Assembly: GCF_004803475.1 (NCBI RefSeq)
Contig: NZ_SRKY01000003.1
Coordinates: 186,001-250,000, forward strand
Reading direction: 5' to 3'
Length of the DNA stretch: 64,000 nucleotides
Source of the DNA: Aliishimia ponticola
GTDB taxonomy: Bacteria; Pseudomonadota; Alphaproteobacteria; Rhodobacterales; Rhodobacteraceae
The translations under genes and the position numbers were made by a program. A model generated the notes under the pieces. That model did not search any database and was not told where the DNA came from. It saw only the letters and a list, made by a program, of their open reading frames with translations. This document shows, piece by piece, positions 8,230 through 16,946 of this stretch (positions within the stretch are counted from its first letter, which is position 1; every line of letters begins with the position of its first letter).

Positions 8230-10002
8230 ATGACACAAGATCAGATCATCCTGTTTGCCCTGTTCGGCGCCGTATTCGGCCTGCTGCTCTGGGGGCGTTT
8301 CCGTTATGATATCGTTGCCTTTTCGGCCCTGCTTGCCGGGGTAACTTTGGGGGTCGTGCCTTCCGATCAGGCGTTTTCGGGCTTTGGCCACCCGGCCACG
8401 CTGGTGGTGGCCTTGGTGCTGGTGGTTTCTGCCGGGCTGGTGCGGTCCGGCGCGGTGTTCCTGATCACCCGGACATTGGTGGACAGTGCCCGCAGCCTTG
8501 GCGCGCATGTGGCGATCATGGGCGCGGTCGGCGGCATCCTGTCGGCCTTCATGAACAACGTCGCGGCGCTGGCGCTTTTGATGCCGGTCGATATGCAGAC
8601 GGCCCGCAAGGCGGGTCGGTCGCCGGGTTTGTCGCTGATGCCACTGTCCTTCGCGACGATCCTGGGCGGCATGGTCACTCTGATCGGCACGCCGCCCAAT
8701 ATCATCATCGCCTCGATCCGCGAGGATAGCCTGGGCGAACCCTTCCGCATGTTTGACTTCGCCCCGGTGGGCGGGGTGGCGGCGATTGCCGGGCTCGCCT
8801 TTGTTGCGCTGATCGGCTGGCGCCTGATCCCAGAGCGGGAAGATGCCGCCGCCGCGCTGGAGGATGTGTCGCAATACATCGCCGAACTGACCGTGCCGGA
8901 GGACAACAAGCATACCGGCAAGCGCCTTGCCGAACTGGATGAAGAGGCCGAGAAGGCGGATGTCGCCATTATCGGGCTGATCCGCGATGGCAGACGCGTC
9001 TATGGCCGCGGGCGCAATACCAACATCAAGGCGGGCGACGCGCTGGTGATCGACGCGACGCCCGATGCGCTGGACGAGTTCCGCGCCGCTTTGGGTTTGT
9101 CGGTCGCGGATGCCACGCGCGAAGAAAAGCTGCGCGCGGGCGGCGAAGGCGTCGAGATCATCGAAGTGGTGGTCACGGAAAACTCCCGTCTGGTGGGCCG
9201 CACGGCGCAATCGGTTGGGCTGGCTTGGCGGCAATCGACGGTGCTGATGGGGATCTCGCGGCAGGGCAAGCGCATCTCCGAGCAGATCCGCAAGACGCAG
9301 GTCATGCCCGGCGACATTCTGTTGCTGCTGGTGCCGCAGGGCCGCGCGGCGGATGTGACCACATGGCTGGGCAGCCTGCCACTGGCGGAGCGCGGCCTCG
9401 CGGTGACGCAGGATGACAAGGTCTGGCTGGCCATTGGCCTGTTCGGCGGCGCGGTCGTCGCGGCCAGCTTTGGACTATTGTACCTGCCGATCGCGCTTGG
9501 CCTTGTGGTCGTGGCCTATGTGCTGTCCAAGATCGTCCCGCTGTCGGAACTTTATACCCATATCGAATGGCCGGTGGTCGTGCTGCTTGGATCGATGATC
9601 CCGCTTGGCGCGGCGCTGGAAACATCCGGCGGGACCGAGCTGATTGCCGGCACGCTCGTATCGCTGACCGAAGGGCTTCCGGCCTGGGCGGTGCTGACCG
9701 TTCTGATGGTTGTGACGATGACCCTGTCCGACGTGCTGAACAACACGGCGACAACCATCGTCGCCGCCCCCGTGGGCATCCAGATGGCGCAAAGCCTTGG
9801 GGTCAGCCCCGATCCGTTCCTGATGGCGGTCGCGGTTGCGGCCTCTTCGGCGTTCCTGACGCCCATCGGGCACAAGAACAACACGCTGATCCTTGGTCCC
9901 GGCGGATACCGCTTTGGCGATTACTGGCGCATGGGCCTGCCGTTGGAAGTGCTGGTGATCGCCGTGTCGATCCCGGCCATTCTGGTGTTCTGGCCGCTCT
10001 GA
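8230..10002 (+). CDS. SLC13-family permease with two TrkA-C (RCK_C) domains
   Basis: 590 residues. N- and C-terminal membrane halves (about 1-195 and 395-590) flank a soluble insert of about 200 residues with two RCK_C-like domains (roughly 205-290 and 305-385, each with the V-IIGLIRDGR / GD-LVIDAT or ISRQGKRI / GDILLLLVPQG pattern). The motif TLIGTPPNIIIAS in the first half and the SSAFLTPIGHKNNTLILGPGGY motif in the second are the substrate/Na+ hairpins of the DASS family. Such proteins import sulfate, dicarboxylates or related anions with Na+. Specificity is unknown. The ATG starts 197 bp after the divergent yebC start. Confidence 0.88.
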   Translation: MTQDQIILFALFGAVFGLLLWGRFRYDIVAFSALLAGVTLGVVPSDQAFSGFGHPATLVVALVLVVSAGLVRSGAVFLITRTLVDSARSLGAHVAIMGAVGGILSAFMNNVAALALLMPVDMQTARKAGRSPGLSLMPLSFATILGGMVTLIGTPPNIIIASIREDSLGEPFRMFDFAPVGGVAAIAGLAFVALIGWRLIPEREDAAAALEDVSQYIAELTVPEDNKHTGKRLAELDEEAEKADVAIIGLIRDGRRVYGRGRNTNIKAGDALVIDATPDALDEFRAALGLSVADATREEKLRAGGEGVEIIEVVVTENSRLVGRTAQSVGLAWRQSTVLMGISRQGKRISEQIRKTQVMPGDILLLLVPQGRAADVTTWLGSLPLAERGLAVTQDDKVWLAIGLFGGAVVAASFGLLYLPIALGLVVVAYVLSKIVPLSELYTHIEWPVVVLLGSMIPLGAALETSGGTELIAGTLVSLTEGLPAWAVLTVLMVVTMTLSDVLNNTATTIVAAPVGIQMAQSLGVSPDPFLMAVAVAASSAFLTPIGHKNNTLILGPGGYRFGDYWRMGLPLEVLVIAVSIPAILVFWPL

Positions 10003-10112
10003 TCCCTGCTGCTGCGGGTGGGTGCCTACCGCCGGTTGACGGCACGTCAGCATTGCGCGGCCGCGCCGCCCACGACTAGCCTTCCGGAAACTACGAGGGA
10101 GGGGAGGCCGTC

Positions 10113-10976
10113 GTGGACACAATCCTGAACATCGGTTTACCGGTGGCGCTGGCGATCATCATGCTGAGCCTTGGCGTCGGCCTGACCATGGCCGATTTCC
10201 GCCGCGTGACCGAACGCCGCCGCGCGTTCGGTTTGGGCGCTTTCAGCCAGATCATCATGGTGCCGCTGACGGCCTATCTGATCATCCGCGCCTTTGGGAT
10301 CACCGGCGAACTGGCCGTGGGGATCATGCTGCTGAGCTTTTGTCCGGGCGGCGTGACCTCGAACATCATCACCAAACTGTCGCGGGGCGATGTGGCGCTA
10401 TCCGTGTCTTTGACCGCTGTGGTGTCGCTCTTGTCGGTGCTGACGGTGCCCGCGCTGGCGGCATGGGCGGTGCTGCATTTCATTGGAACAGAGGCCCCGC
10501 GCGTGTCAGCTGTGTCGCTGGGGGTCACCATGTTCCTCATCACCACCCTGCCCGTCGCATTGGGTGTCGCACTGCGCCATTTCGCCAGCGGCATCACCCA
10601 GCGGATCGAACCGCTGCTTTCCGGCTTCGCCAGTGTGCTGTTCGTGCTGATGGTGATCGGCGCGCTTGCCGGGAACTGGGACATCTTCACCCAGAACCTC
10701 GCATCGCTTGGCCCGGCCCTGATCGGGTTGAACGCGGCGCTGATGCTGATTGGCCTGGGCCTTGCCGCGCTTGCCGGGCTGAGCGGGCCGGAACGCAAGA
10801 CCGTTTCGGTCGAGACGGGCATTCAGAACGCGGGCATGGCGATCACGCTGGCCGGACTTATCGCAGGTACGACCTCATCGGCGGGGCTGTCGACCATTGC
10901 CTTGCCTGCGGGCGTTTATGGGATCACCATGTATCTCGTCGCCCTACCCTTCCTTTTCTGGTTCCGGAGCAAATGA
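10113..10976 (+). CDS. Bile acid:sodium symporter family (BASS) transporter
   Basis: 287 residues, 8-10 hydrophobic helices; GTG start behind a strong GAGGGAGGGGAGG ribosome site. LSFCPGGVTSNIITKLSRGDVALSVSLTA (first crossover region) and ETGIQNAGMAITLA (second) are the BASS Na+/substrate signatures. Bacterial members carry bile acids, pantoate, keto acids or other organic anions. Its stop overlaps the ATG of the following FAD-dependent dehydrogenase by 4 bases (ATGA), so the two are coupled and probably handle the same compound. Confidence 0.88.
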   Translation: MDTILNIGLPVALAIIMLSLGVGLTMADFRRVTERRRAFGLGAFSQIIMVPLTAYLIIRAFGITGELAVGIMLLSFCPGGVTSNIITKLSRGDVALSVSLTAVVSLLSVLTVPALAAWAVLHFIGTEAPRVSAVSLGVTMFLITTLPVALGVALRHFASGITQRIEPLLSGFASVLFVLMVIGALAGNWDIFTQNLASLGPALIGLNAALMLIGLGLAALAGLSGPERKTVSVETGIQNAGMAITLAGLIAGTTSSAGLSTIALPAGVYGITMYLVALPFLFWFRSK

Positions 10977-12637
10977 CAATGGATACGGCAGATGTGATCA
11001 TCGTAGGCGCGGGGCTGGCTGGGTTGGCCGCCGCGGCGGAACTTGGCGACCGGGGCAAGCGCGTCATCATCGTCGATCAGGAAGGCCCGCAGAACCTTGG
11101 CGGTCAGGCGTTCTGGTCATTGGGCGGGCTGTTCATGGTCGACACGCCCGAGCAGCGCCGCCTTGGCATCCACGACAGCCGCGAGCTTGCGATGCGCGAC
11201 TGGATGGGATCGGCGCAGTTCGACCGTCCCGAAGACGCCCTGCCCCGCAAATGGGCCGAGGCCTATGTCGATTTCGCCGCCGGAGAGATGCGCCCGTGGC
11301 TGCACAAGATGGGCCTGCGCTGGTTCCCGGTGGTCGGCTGGGCCGAACGGGGCGGCAGTTTTGCCGATGGCCATGGCAATTCGGTGCCCCGTTTCCACAT
11401 CACATGGGGCACAGGGCCGGGTGTTCTGGAACATTTCGTCCGCCGGTGCCGCGCGCATGAAGCCTCTGGCCTGATCACGTTCCGCTTTCGCCATCAGGTC
11501 GACCGGATCGAGATGGAGAACGGCGCGGCCAAGGGTGTCAGCGGCACGGTGCTGGCCGAAGACCCTGCGGTCCAAGGGGCCAAGACCAACCGCGACCCCG
11601 TGGGCGACTTCACGCTGCGTGCGCCCTCGGTCGTGGTCAGTTCCGGCGGGATCGGCGGCAATTTCGAAATGGTCCGCAAGGTCTGGCCCGAACAGCGGCT
11701 TGGCCCTGCCCCGAAAGAGATGGTGGCGGGCGTGCCGGCGCATGTGGATGGGCGCATGATCGCCATCAGCGAAGCGGCGGGCGGCCATGTCATCAATGGC
11801 GACCGGATGTGGCACTATACCGAAGGCGTGAAGAACTGGGATCCGATCTGGCCCGCGCATGGCATCCGTATCCTGCCCGGCCCGTCCTCCATGTGGTTCG
11901 ACGCGGAGGGCAACCGCTTTGCCCCGCCTGCCCTGCCCGGCTTCGACAGTATGACCACGCTGCGGATGATCCTCGAGACCGGCTATGACTATAGCTGGTT
12001 CGTGCTGACGCAGAAGGTCATCAAGAAGGAATTCGCGCTGTCCGGGTCAGAACAGAACCCCGATTTCACCTCTGCCAAGTGGATGGAGGTCATCCGCCAG
12101 CGCATCCTTTCTGGCAAGAACGCCACCGGACCGGTCGAAGCCTTCAAGGAGCGGGGCGAGGATTTCGTCGTGGCGAATGACCTGCCGACCCTGGTGCGCG
12201 GCATGAACCAAGTCGCGGGTGGCGGGCTGATCGACGAGGCCAAGCTGCGCGCGCAGATCGAAGCGCGTGACGCGCAGGTGGACAATCCCTTCACCAAGGA
12301 CGCGCAGATGGCCGCGATCCTCGCCGCGCGGAATTACAAGGGCGACAAGCTGATCCGCACCGCGAAACCGCACAAGTTCCTTGACCCGGATAACGGCCCG
12401 CTGATCGCCGTGCGTCTGCATGTGCTGACGCGCAAGACGCTGGGCGGGCTTCAGACCGATCTGGACAGCCGCATGATCGATGCCAATGGGCGCGTGGTGC
12501 CGGGGCTGTTCGCCGCCGGGGAGGTCGCGGGCTTTGGCGGTGGCGGGTATCACGGATACAACGCGCTGGAAGGCACGTTTCTTGGCGGGTGCATCTTCTC
12601 GGGCCGCAATGCGGGGCGGTCCAAGGCCGTGTCTTAA
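10973..12637 (+). CDS. FAD-binding dehydrogenase, KstD/flavocytochrome-c fumarate reductase-like
   Basis: 554 residues. The N-terminal Rossmann motif GAGLAG (residues 12-17) and the acidic end of the second strand (VDQEGPQN) bind FAD; the C-terminal GRVVPGLFAAGEVAGFGGGGYHG-type segment closes the flavin site. It belongs to the branch usually annotated as 'FAD-binding dehydrogenase' beside 3-ketosteroid dehydrogenases; the substrate is not determined. Two ATGs are possible: 10973 overlaps the symporter stop (ATGA), whereas 10979 sits 9 nt behind GGAG and may be the better ribosome start. The gene is convergent with the next SLC13 permease, 15 bp apart. The frame is open far upstream but that part is symporter sequence read out of frame. 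Confidence 0.85.
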   Translation: MTMDTADVIIVGAGLAGLAAAAELGDRGKRVIIVDQEGPQNLGGQAFWSLGGLFMVDTPEQRRLGIHDSRELAMRDWMGSAQFDRPEDALPRKWAEAYVDFAAGEMRPWLHKMGLRWFPVVGWAERGGSFADGHGNSVPRFHITWGTGPGVLEHFVRRCRAHEASGLITFRFRHQVDRIEMENGAAKGVSGTVLAEDPAVQGAKTNRDPVGDFTLRAPSVVVSSGGIGGNFEMVRKVWPEQRLGPAPKEMVAGVPAHVDGRMIAISEAAGGHVINGDRMWHYTEGVKNWDPIWPAHGIRILPGPSSMWFDAEGNRFAPPALPGFDSMTTLRMILETGYDYSWFVLTQKVIKKEFALSGSEQNPDFTSAKWMEVIRQRILSGKNATGPVEAFKERGEDFVVANDLPTLVRGMNQVAGGGLIDEAKLRAQIEARDAQVDNPFTKDAQMAAILAARNYKGDKLIRTAKPHKFLDPDNGPLIAVRLHVLTRKTLGGLQTDLDSRMIDANGRVVPGLFAAGEVAGFGGGGYHGYNALEGTFLGGCIFSGRNAGRSKAVS

Positions 12638-12652
12638 GGAACCGGTCGGGCG

Positions 12653-14449
12653 CTACAGCGGCCAGATCAGCGGGATCAAAGCCGAGGCAAGCAGCCCCAT
12701 GCTCAGGTTCAGGGGGATGCCCACGCGCAGGAAGTCGGTGAACTTGTAACCGCCCGGACCATAGACCAGCATATTCGTCTGATAGCCAATCGGCGTCGCG
12801 AAAGAGGCCGACGCCGCGATCATCACCGCCACCACAAGCGGGCGCGGGTCGATGCCCATGGCCTGCGCCAGCCCGATGGCAATGGGTGTGACCACAACCG
12901 CAACCGCGTTGTTGGACACCAGTTCCGTCAGAACCGAGGTCAGCAGGTAAATCGCCCAAACCACAAGGAATGGCGGCAGCGAGCCCAGCATCGGCGCAAG
13001 CGCCTTGACGATCAGCGCCACCGCGCCCGTTGCTTCAAGCGCGGCACCGATGGCAAGCATGGCAAAGATCAGCGTCAAAAGCCGCCCATCCACAAAGCCA
13101 AAAGCCTCATCCGCGTCGATACAGCGGGTGATCAGTACAATGGAGACCGCGATCACCGAAAGCATCAGGATCGGCGCCACTTTCAGCGCGGCCAGCGCCA
13201 CGATCGCCAGCAGCGCAATGATGGCCACCGGCGCGTGCCCGCGGCGGAATTCGCGCTGCGACGGCTTGGAGACATCGATGATCTCCATGTCCTGAGCCAG
13301 CCGCTGAATATCGCCCGGCGCGCCCTCCAGCAGCAGGGTGTCGCCGACACGCACAATCAGTTCGTCGATCTTCGTGCCGATATTTTGGTTCCGGCGGTGG
13401 ACCGCCAGCGGATAGACACCATACCGGCGGCGCAGGCGCATATCGCCCATGCGGCGGCCGACCATGCGGCAACCGGGGGTGATCAGCACCTCGACCGTGG
13501 TCGTTTCGACCGAGCCGACCTGATCGATGCGCTTGAGTTCCTTGTTACGTTGCAGGCTGAGCAATTCGGTCATCTGTGTGCGCAGTATCACGCGGTCGCC
13601 GACTTGAAGCTCCACGCCCTTCAACTCGCGCCGCAGAGAGGTATCGCCGCGCACGACATCGACCAGCCGAACGCCGTCGCGCTTGAACAGCTGAACCCCG
13701 GTGACCTCGCGCCCGATCAGGTTGGATTCGGGGGGAATGACGGCTTCGGTGAAGAACTTCATCTTGGACCGGTCCGACAGCAGCGACGACATGCTGTCGC
13801 GCTCCGGCAGGAGACGCGGCGCGATATAACGCAGATAGATCATCCCCCACGCGACCAGCACAAGGCCCAGCGGCGTGACTTCGAAGATGGTGAACGGCGT
13901 CAGCCCTTGGGTCCGGGCCACACCATCCACCAGCAGGTTCGTCGACGTTCCGATCAATGTCAGCGTGCCGCCAAGGATCGCCGCATAGCTGAGCGGGATC
14001 AGCAGCTTGGACGCGGATACGCCCATGGTGCGGGCAAGCTGGGTAAAGACCGGGATCATCACCACCACCACCGGTGTGTTGGACACGATCGCAGAGGAAA
14101 AGACCACAAAGCCCATCATCAGGACGATGGCGCGGGCCGGGCTGTGCTTGGCCAAACGCTCCGCCTGCCCGGTAAAGCGGTCAAGGGCACCCGTTCGGAC
14201 CAGCGCGCCCATGATGATGAACATCGCCGCGATGGTCCATGGGGCGGGGTTGGACAACACCGCCAAGGCATCGTCATAGGGCAACAGCCCCAGTGCCAGC
14301 ATCAGCGCCGCCCCGGCGATGGCGACCACCTCGGTTGGGAAGCTCTCGCGCAGGAACAAGACGAACATCACGCCAACGACGGCCAATGTCAGTACGGCTT
14401 GCCCGGTCTGGGACAGAGAGAATAAGTCGATCACTTGGGCCTCACCCAT
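12653..14449 (-). CDS. SLC13-family permease with TrkA-C domains
   Basis: 598 residues. Two membrane halves flank two RCK_C-like domains (about residues 205-300 and 305-385, with EVTGVQLFKRDGVRLVDVVRGD and CRMVGRRMGDMRLRRRYGVYPLAVHRRNQN). DASS hairpin motifs TLIGTSTNLLVDG and SASFATPIGYQTNMLVYGPGGYKF are present. It is a distant paralogue of the permease at 8230-10002, sharing the domain order but with different sequence, so not a recent duplicate. Anion uptake is likely; substrate unknown. It is transcribed towards the FAD dehydrogenase. Confidence 0.88.
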   Translation of the reverse strand: MGEAQVIDLFSLSQTGQAVLTLAVVGVMFVLFLRESFPTEVVAIAGAALMLALGLLPYDDALAVLSNPAPWTIAAMFIIMGALVRTGALDRFTGQAERLAKHSPARAIVLMMGFVVFSSAIVSNTPVVVVMIPVFTQLARTMGVSASKLLIPLSYAAILGGTLTLIGTSTNLLVDGVARTQGLTPFTIFEVTPLGLVLVAWGMIYLRYIAPRLLPERDSMSSLLSDRSKMKFFTEAVIPPESNLIGREVTGVQLFKRDGVRLVDVVRGDTSLRRELKGVELQVGDRVILRTQMTELLSLQRNKELKRIDQVGSVETTTVEVLITPGCRMVGRRMGDMRLRRRYGVYPLAVHRRNQNIGTKIDELIVRVGDTLLLEGAPGDIQRLAQDMEIIDVSKPSQREFRRGHAPVAIIALLAIVALAALKVAPILMLSVIAVSIVLITRCIDADEAFGFVDGRLLTLIFAMLAIGAALEATGAVALIVKALAPMLGSLPPFLVVWAIYLLTSVLTELVSNNAVAVVVTPIAIGLAQAMGIDPRPLVVAVMIAASASFATPIGYQTNMLVYGPGGYKFTDFLRVGIPLNLSMGLLASALIPLIWPL

Positions 14450-14516
14450 GGTTTAGGCGTTGAATATGCTCAGATCGGGCGACCGGGCAAGCGCTCCAAC
14501 GCCGCATGGGTCATAT

Positions 14517-15422
14517 TCAGGCTGCGTCGACCGTATCCCGGTGCGGCCTGGGTTGCACGAGATACATGCCGAGCACCAGCAGCCCCAGGGCGAGCCAGAC
14601 AGAGGGCGCATAGCTTTCGCCAAGAAACAGCCGCGCCCAGAACAGGCCGAACAGCGTCACCAGATAGGACACCTGCGCTGAAAAGACCGGCCCCGCCTGC
14701 CCAACGAGCCAGACATATCCCGTATAGACCAGCACATGCGCGATGGATGACGCCACCAGCGCCGCGTCCGGTGCGCCCCAGGGCGCGCGCGGGTCGATCC
14801 ATTGGCCAGAGCCCCAAGCCAGCGGCCCGGCGATGATCATGCCCACCAGCGAGGCCCCGAAAAGAACTTGCAGCGGGCTCAACCCTTCGGTTCCCCAGCG
14901 GGCGACATAGTTGCCTTCAAAGGCGTAGAACGCGCAGGTCAGCAGCACCGCGCCGACCCAGAAAATCGGCAGCGCGCCGTTCAGATCCGCGCCCGGCGCG
15001 ACGATCAGCAGAACCCCGCCAAGGCCGACCAGCAGCCCGGCAAGGCGCAGCCAGTCGAACCGGTCCAGACGCAGCGCCAGCGCGATGGGAAAGGCCAGCA
15101 TCGGGATCATGCTGAGCAGGATCGACACGATGCCCGCGGGCAGATGCACCGCCGCCTGATAGCTGAGCGAGTTCGGCAGCACGGTGCCGATCATCGCGAT
15201 AATGCAGTAAAGCTTCAGGTGACGCGGGCGCAGTGGCAAGCGAATCCCGCGCAGCGCCGCGATAAGCGCCATCAACGCCGAGCCAATCGCCAGTTGCCAG
15301 AAGATCAGGCCGAAATGGCCATAGCCCTCGGAGACCGCGATTTTCGTCATCGGCTGGGTAAAGCCCCATCCCGCGCCAAGGATCACAAGAACCCCGATAA
15401 AGCGCGGGCGGTCCGGGATCAT
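14517..15422 (-). CDS. EamA/DMT-family transporter
   Basis: 301 residues, ten hydrophobic helices in two EamA repeats (GVLVILGAGWGFTQPMTKIAV opens the first). Substrate unknown. Its ATG overlaps the stop of the upstream metallophosphoesterase by one base (TGATG). It ends 67 bp before the SLC13 gene on the same strand and may head a transcript into it. Not closely similar to the other DMT gene at 5173-6069. Confidence 0.85.
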   Translation of the reverse strand: MIPDRPRFIGVLVILGAGWGFTQPMTKIAVSEGYGHFGLIFWQLAIGSALMALIAALRGIRLPLRPRHLKLYCIIAMIGTVLPNSLSYQAAVHLPAGIVSILLSMIPMLAFPIALALRLDRFDWLRLAGLLVGLGGVLLIVAPGADLNGALPIFWVGAVLLTCAFYAFEGNYVARWGTEGLSPLQVLFGASLVGMIIAGPLAWGSGQWIDPRAPWGAPDAALVASSIAHVLVYTGYVWLVGQAGPVFSAQVSYLVTLFGLFWARLFLGESYAPSVWLALGLLVLGMYLVQPRPHRDTVDAA

Positions 15423-16246
15423 CAGGCCACCGTATCCGGGCCGCTGGGTTGCAAGCGGCCACCTTGTCGGACCGGCACGATGCGCGTGGCTGCGCCGGTG
15501 CGGTCATCGGTTTCGATGTAAACACCCGAGAGGCTGACATCGCCCAAAGCGGGGGTGAAACGCTCCTTCGGCATGCCGGTGATGAAACGGCGCATCGGTT
15601 CGGTCTTTTCCATGCCGATCACGCTGTCATAATCGCCGCACATGCCCGCGTCACTGAGATAGGCCGTCCCCTTTTCTAGGATCATCGCATCGGAGGTCGG
15701 CACATGGGTGTGGGTGCCGACGACGAGGCTGGCGCGACCATTGCAGAAATGGCCTATCGCCATCTTCTCGGACGTGGCTTCGGTGTGCATATCGACGATC
15801 ACCGCATTGGCCTGCCCGCCCCGCGGATAGGTCTTGAGCGCGAGGTCCAGCGCCGAGAACGGATCGTCGAAGGGCCGCTTCATGAAGACCTGCCCCAGCA
15901 CCTGCACCACCAGCACCTTGCGCCCGCCCGGCGCATCGAAAAGCCGCGCGCCCTTGCCCGGCGCGGCCTTGGAGAAGTTGAGCGGCCGGATGATGCGCGG
16001 CTCGGCCTCGATCGCCTGAAGCATGTCCTTCTGGTCGAACGCGTGATCGCCCAGCGTGACGACATCCGCGCCCGCATTCAGCAGCCCGGCAGCGTGTGCC
16101 CCCGAAAGGCCCATGCCGGAGGTGGCGTTTTCGCCATTCACGACGACAAAATCGAGACGCCAATCCTTGCGCAATTGCGGCAGGTGGCGGGCCACGGCGG
16201 CGCGTCCCGCGCGGCCCATGACATCTCCGAGAAACAGAATTCGCAT
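15422..16246 (-). CDS. YmdB-like metallophosphoesterase (TIGR00282 family)
   Basis: 274 residues. Metal-binding motifs are visible in order: FLGDVMGRAG (N-terminus), NGENATSGMGL, GDHAFDQ, DMHTEATSEK and GTHTHVPTSD, the set seen in the YmdB dimetal phosphodiesterases. Bacillus and Deinococcus homologues cleave 2',3'-cyclic mononucleotides and affect RNA turnover and biofilm switching. It is cytoplasmic. It is placed between 5-formyl-THF cyclo-ligase and an EamA transporter, an arrangement that hints at co-transcription although a large hairpin/repeat region of 133 bp separates it from the cyclo-ligase. Confidence 0.92.
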   Translation of the reverse strand: MRILFLGDVMGRAGRAAVARHLPQLRKDWRLDFVVVNGENATSGMGLSGAHAAGLLNAGADVVTLGDHAFDQKDMLQAIEAEPRIIRPLNFSKAAPGKGARLFDAPGGRKVLVVQVLGQVFMKRPFDDPFSALDLALKTYPRGGQANAVIVDMHTEATSEKMAIGHFCNGRASLVVGTHTHVPTSDAMILEKGTAYLSDAGMCGDYDSVIGMEKTEPMRRFITGMPKERFTPALGDVSLSGVYIETDDRTGAATRIVPVRQGGRLQPSGPDTVA

Positions 16247-16287
16247 TTGCGTTTGGTAGGTCCGCGCGCGGCTGAGGGCAAGAGGTT

Positions 16288-16339
16288 TCGGATCGGCTTT
16301 CGCCGATCCGACCCGTCGGGGGAGGCGCGGCCTCCCCCG
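16288..16339. repeat. Two adjacent GC-rich hairpins after the cyclo-ligase gene
   Basis: Hairpin 1 is at 16288-16311 (TCGGATCGGC / GCCGATCCGA, loop TTTC). Hairpin 2 is at 16317-16339 (CGGGGGAGG / CCTCCCCCG, 5-nt loop). Neither is followed by a U tract on the minus strand. They lie between the 21-bp repeated motif at 16351-16371 and the start of the metallophosphoesterase gene. They may protect or end the cyclo-ligase transcript. Confidence 0.6.
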
Positions 16340-16350
16340 GGCCCCCTCCG

Positions 16351-16371
16351 GAGTATTTTTCGAACAATGAA
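16351..16371 (-). repeat. Repeated intergenic motif, copy A
   Basis: GAGTATTT-TTC-GAACAATGAA on the plus strand. Identical to the copies at 29970 and 42699 in all 18 positions outside the 3-bp centre. It begins exactly 8 nt after the stop codon of the minus-strand cyclo-ligase gene and is followed, in that direction, by GC-rich inverted repeats. Probably a 3'-end element; function unknown. Confidence 0.75.
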
Positions 16372-16379
16372 AGGGGAGA

Positions 16380-16946
16380 TCAGGCGCGCGCGATGTCGAT
16401 GACTTCGCGTTCGGTGACGATCAGGTCGAGCGGCTGGTCCGTGGGTTCCTGTGGGAGTGTGTCCGCCTGCTGTGCGGCGAAGGCGAAGCCGATGGCCAAT
16501 GTGGCACGGCGGGCGCGGAGCCGTTCCAATGTGCGGTCGTAGAAGCCACCGCCATAGCCGAGCCTGCCGCCATCGCGGGTGAAGGCGACGAGCGGGACGA
16601 TGAGGATTTCCGGTTCGAAGAAATCGTCGGTTTCCGGGATCTGTGCGCCGAAGGGGCCGGGTTTGAGGGGCATGTCCGGCTCCCATCGGGAGAAGTCGAG
16701 CGGTTCGCCTTTGGCTTGGATCACCGGGATGGCGACCGGGCCGTAGGCGGCAGCTTCGGCCATGGCGGGGAGCGGGTTTATCTCTGTTCGGATGGGCATG
16801 TAGCCTGATAGCGGCACGCCGCGATAGCCTGCCAGCACCGAGGAGAGCAGCGCCGATTGCCCCGGCCCCGCGGCGGCCTGCGCGGTTGCGCGGCGGGCGA
16901 AGGCGGCTTTGCGGGCCGCTTCCTTGGTCGCCGCCAGATCGGTCAC
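16380..16946 (-). CDS. 5-formyltetrahydrofolate cyclo-ligase
   Basis: 188 residues from a GTG at 16946 that overlaps the mgtE stop by 4 bases (GTGA). Longer in-frame starts lie inside mgtE and give non-homologous sequence. It converts 5-formyl-THF to 5,10-methenyl-THF with ATP in one-carbon metabolism. The family signature GGRLGYGGGFYDRTL is near residue 130, and basic residues at the N-terminus (KEAARKAAFARR) form part of the ATP site. Usual length 180-200 residues. A GTG start in an overlap suggests lower, coupled translation after mgtE. Confidence 0.92.
   Translation of the reverse strand: MTDLAATKEAARKAAFARRATAQAAAGPGQSALLSSVLAGYRGVPLSGYMPIRTEINPLPAMAEAAAYGPVAIPVIQAKGEPLDFSRWEPDMPLKPGPFGAQIPETDDFFEPEILIVPLVAFTRDGGRLGYGGGFYDRTLERLRARRATLAIGFAFAAQQADTLPQEPTDQPLDLIVTEREVIDIARA

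Noticed and set aside
10340-10972. Upstream extension of the FAD dehydrogenase frame
   Set aside because: This part overlaps the symporter in another frame, and homology begins only at the GAGLAG-containing start.
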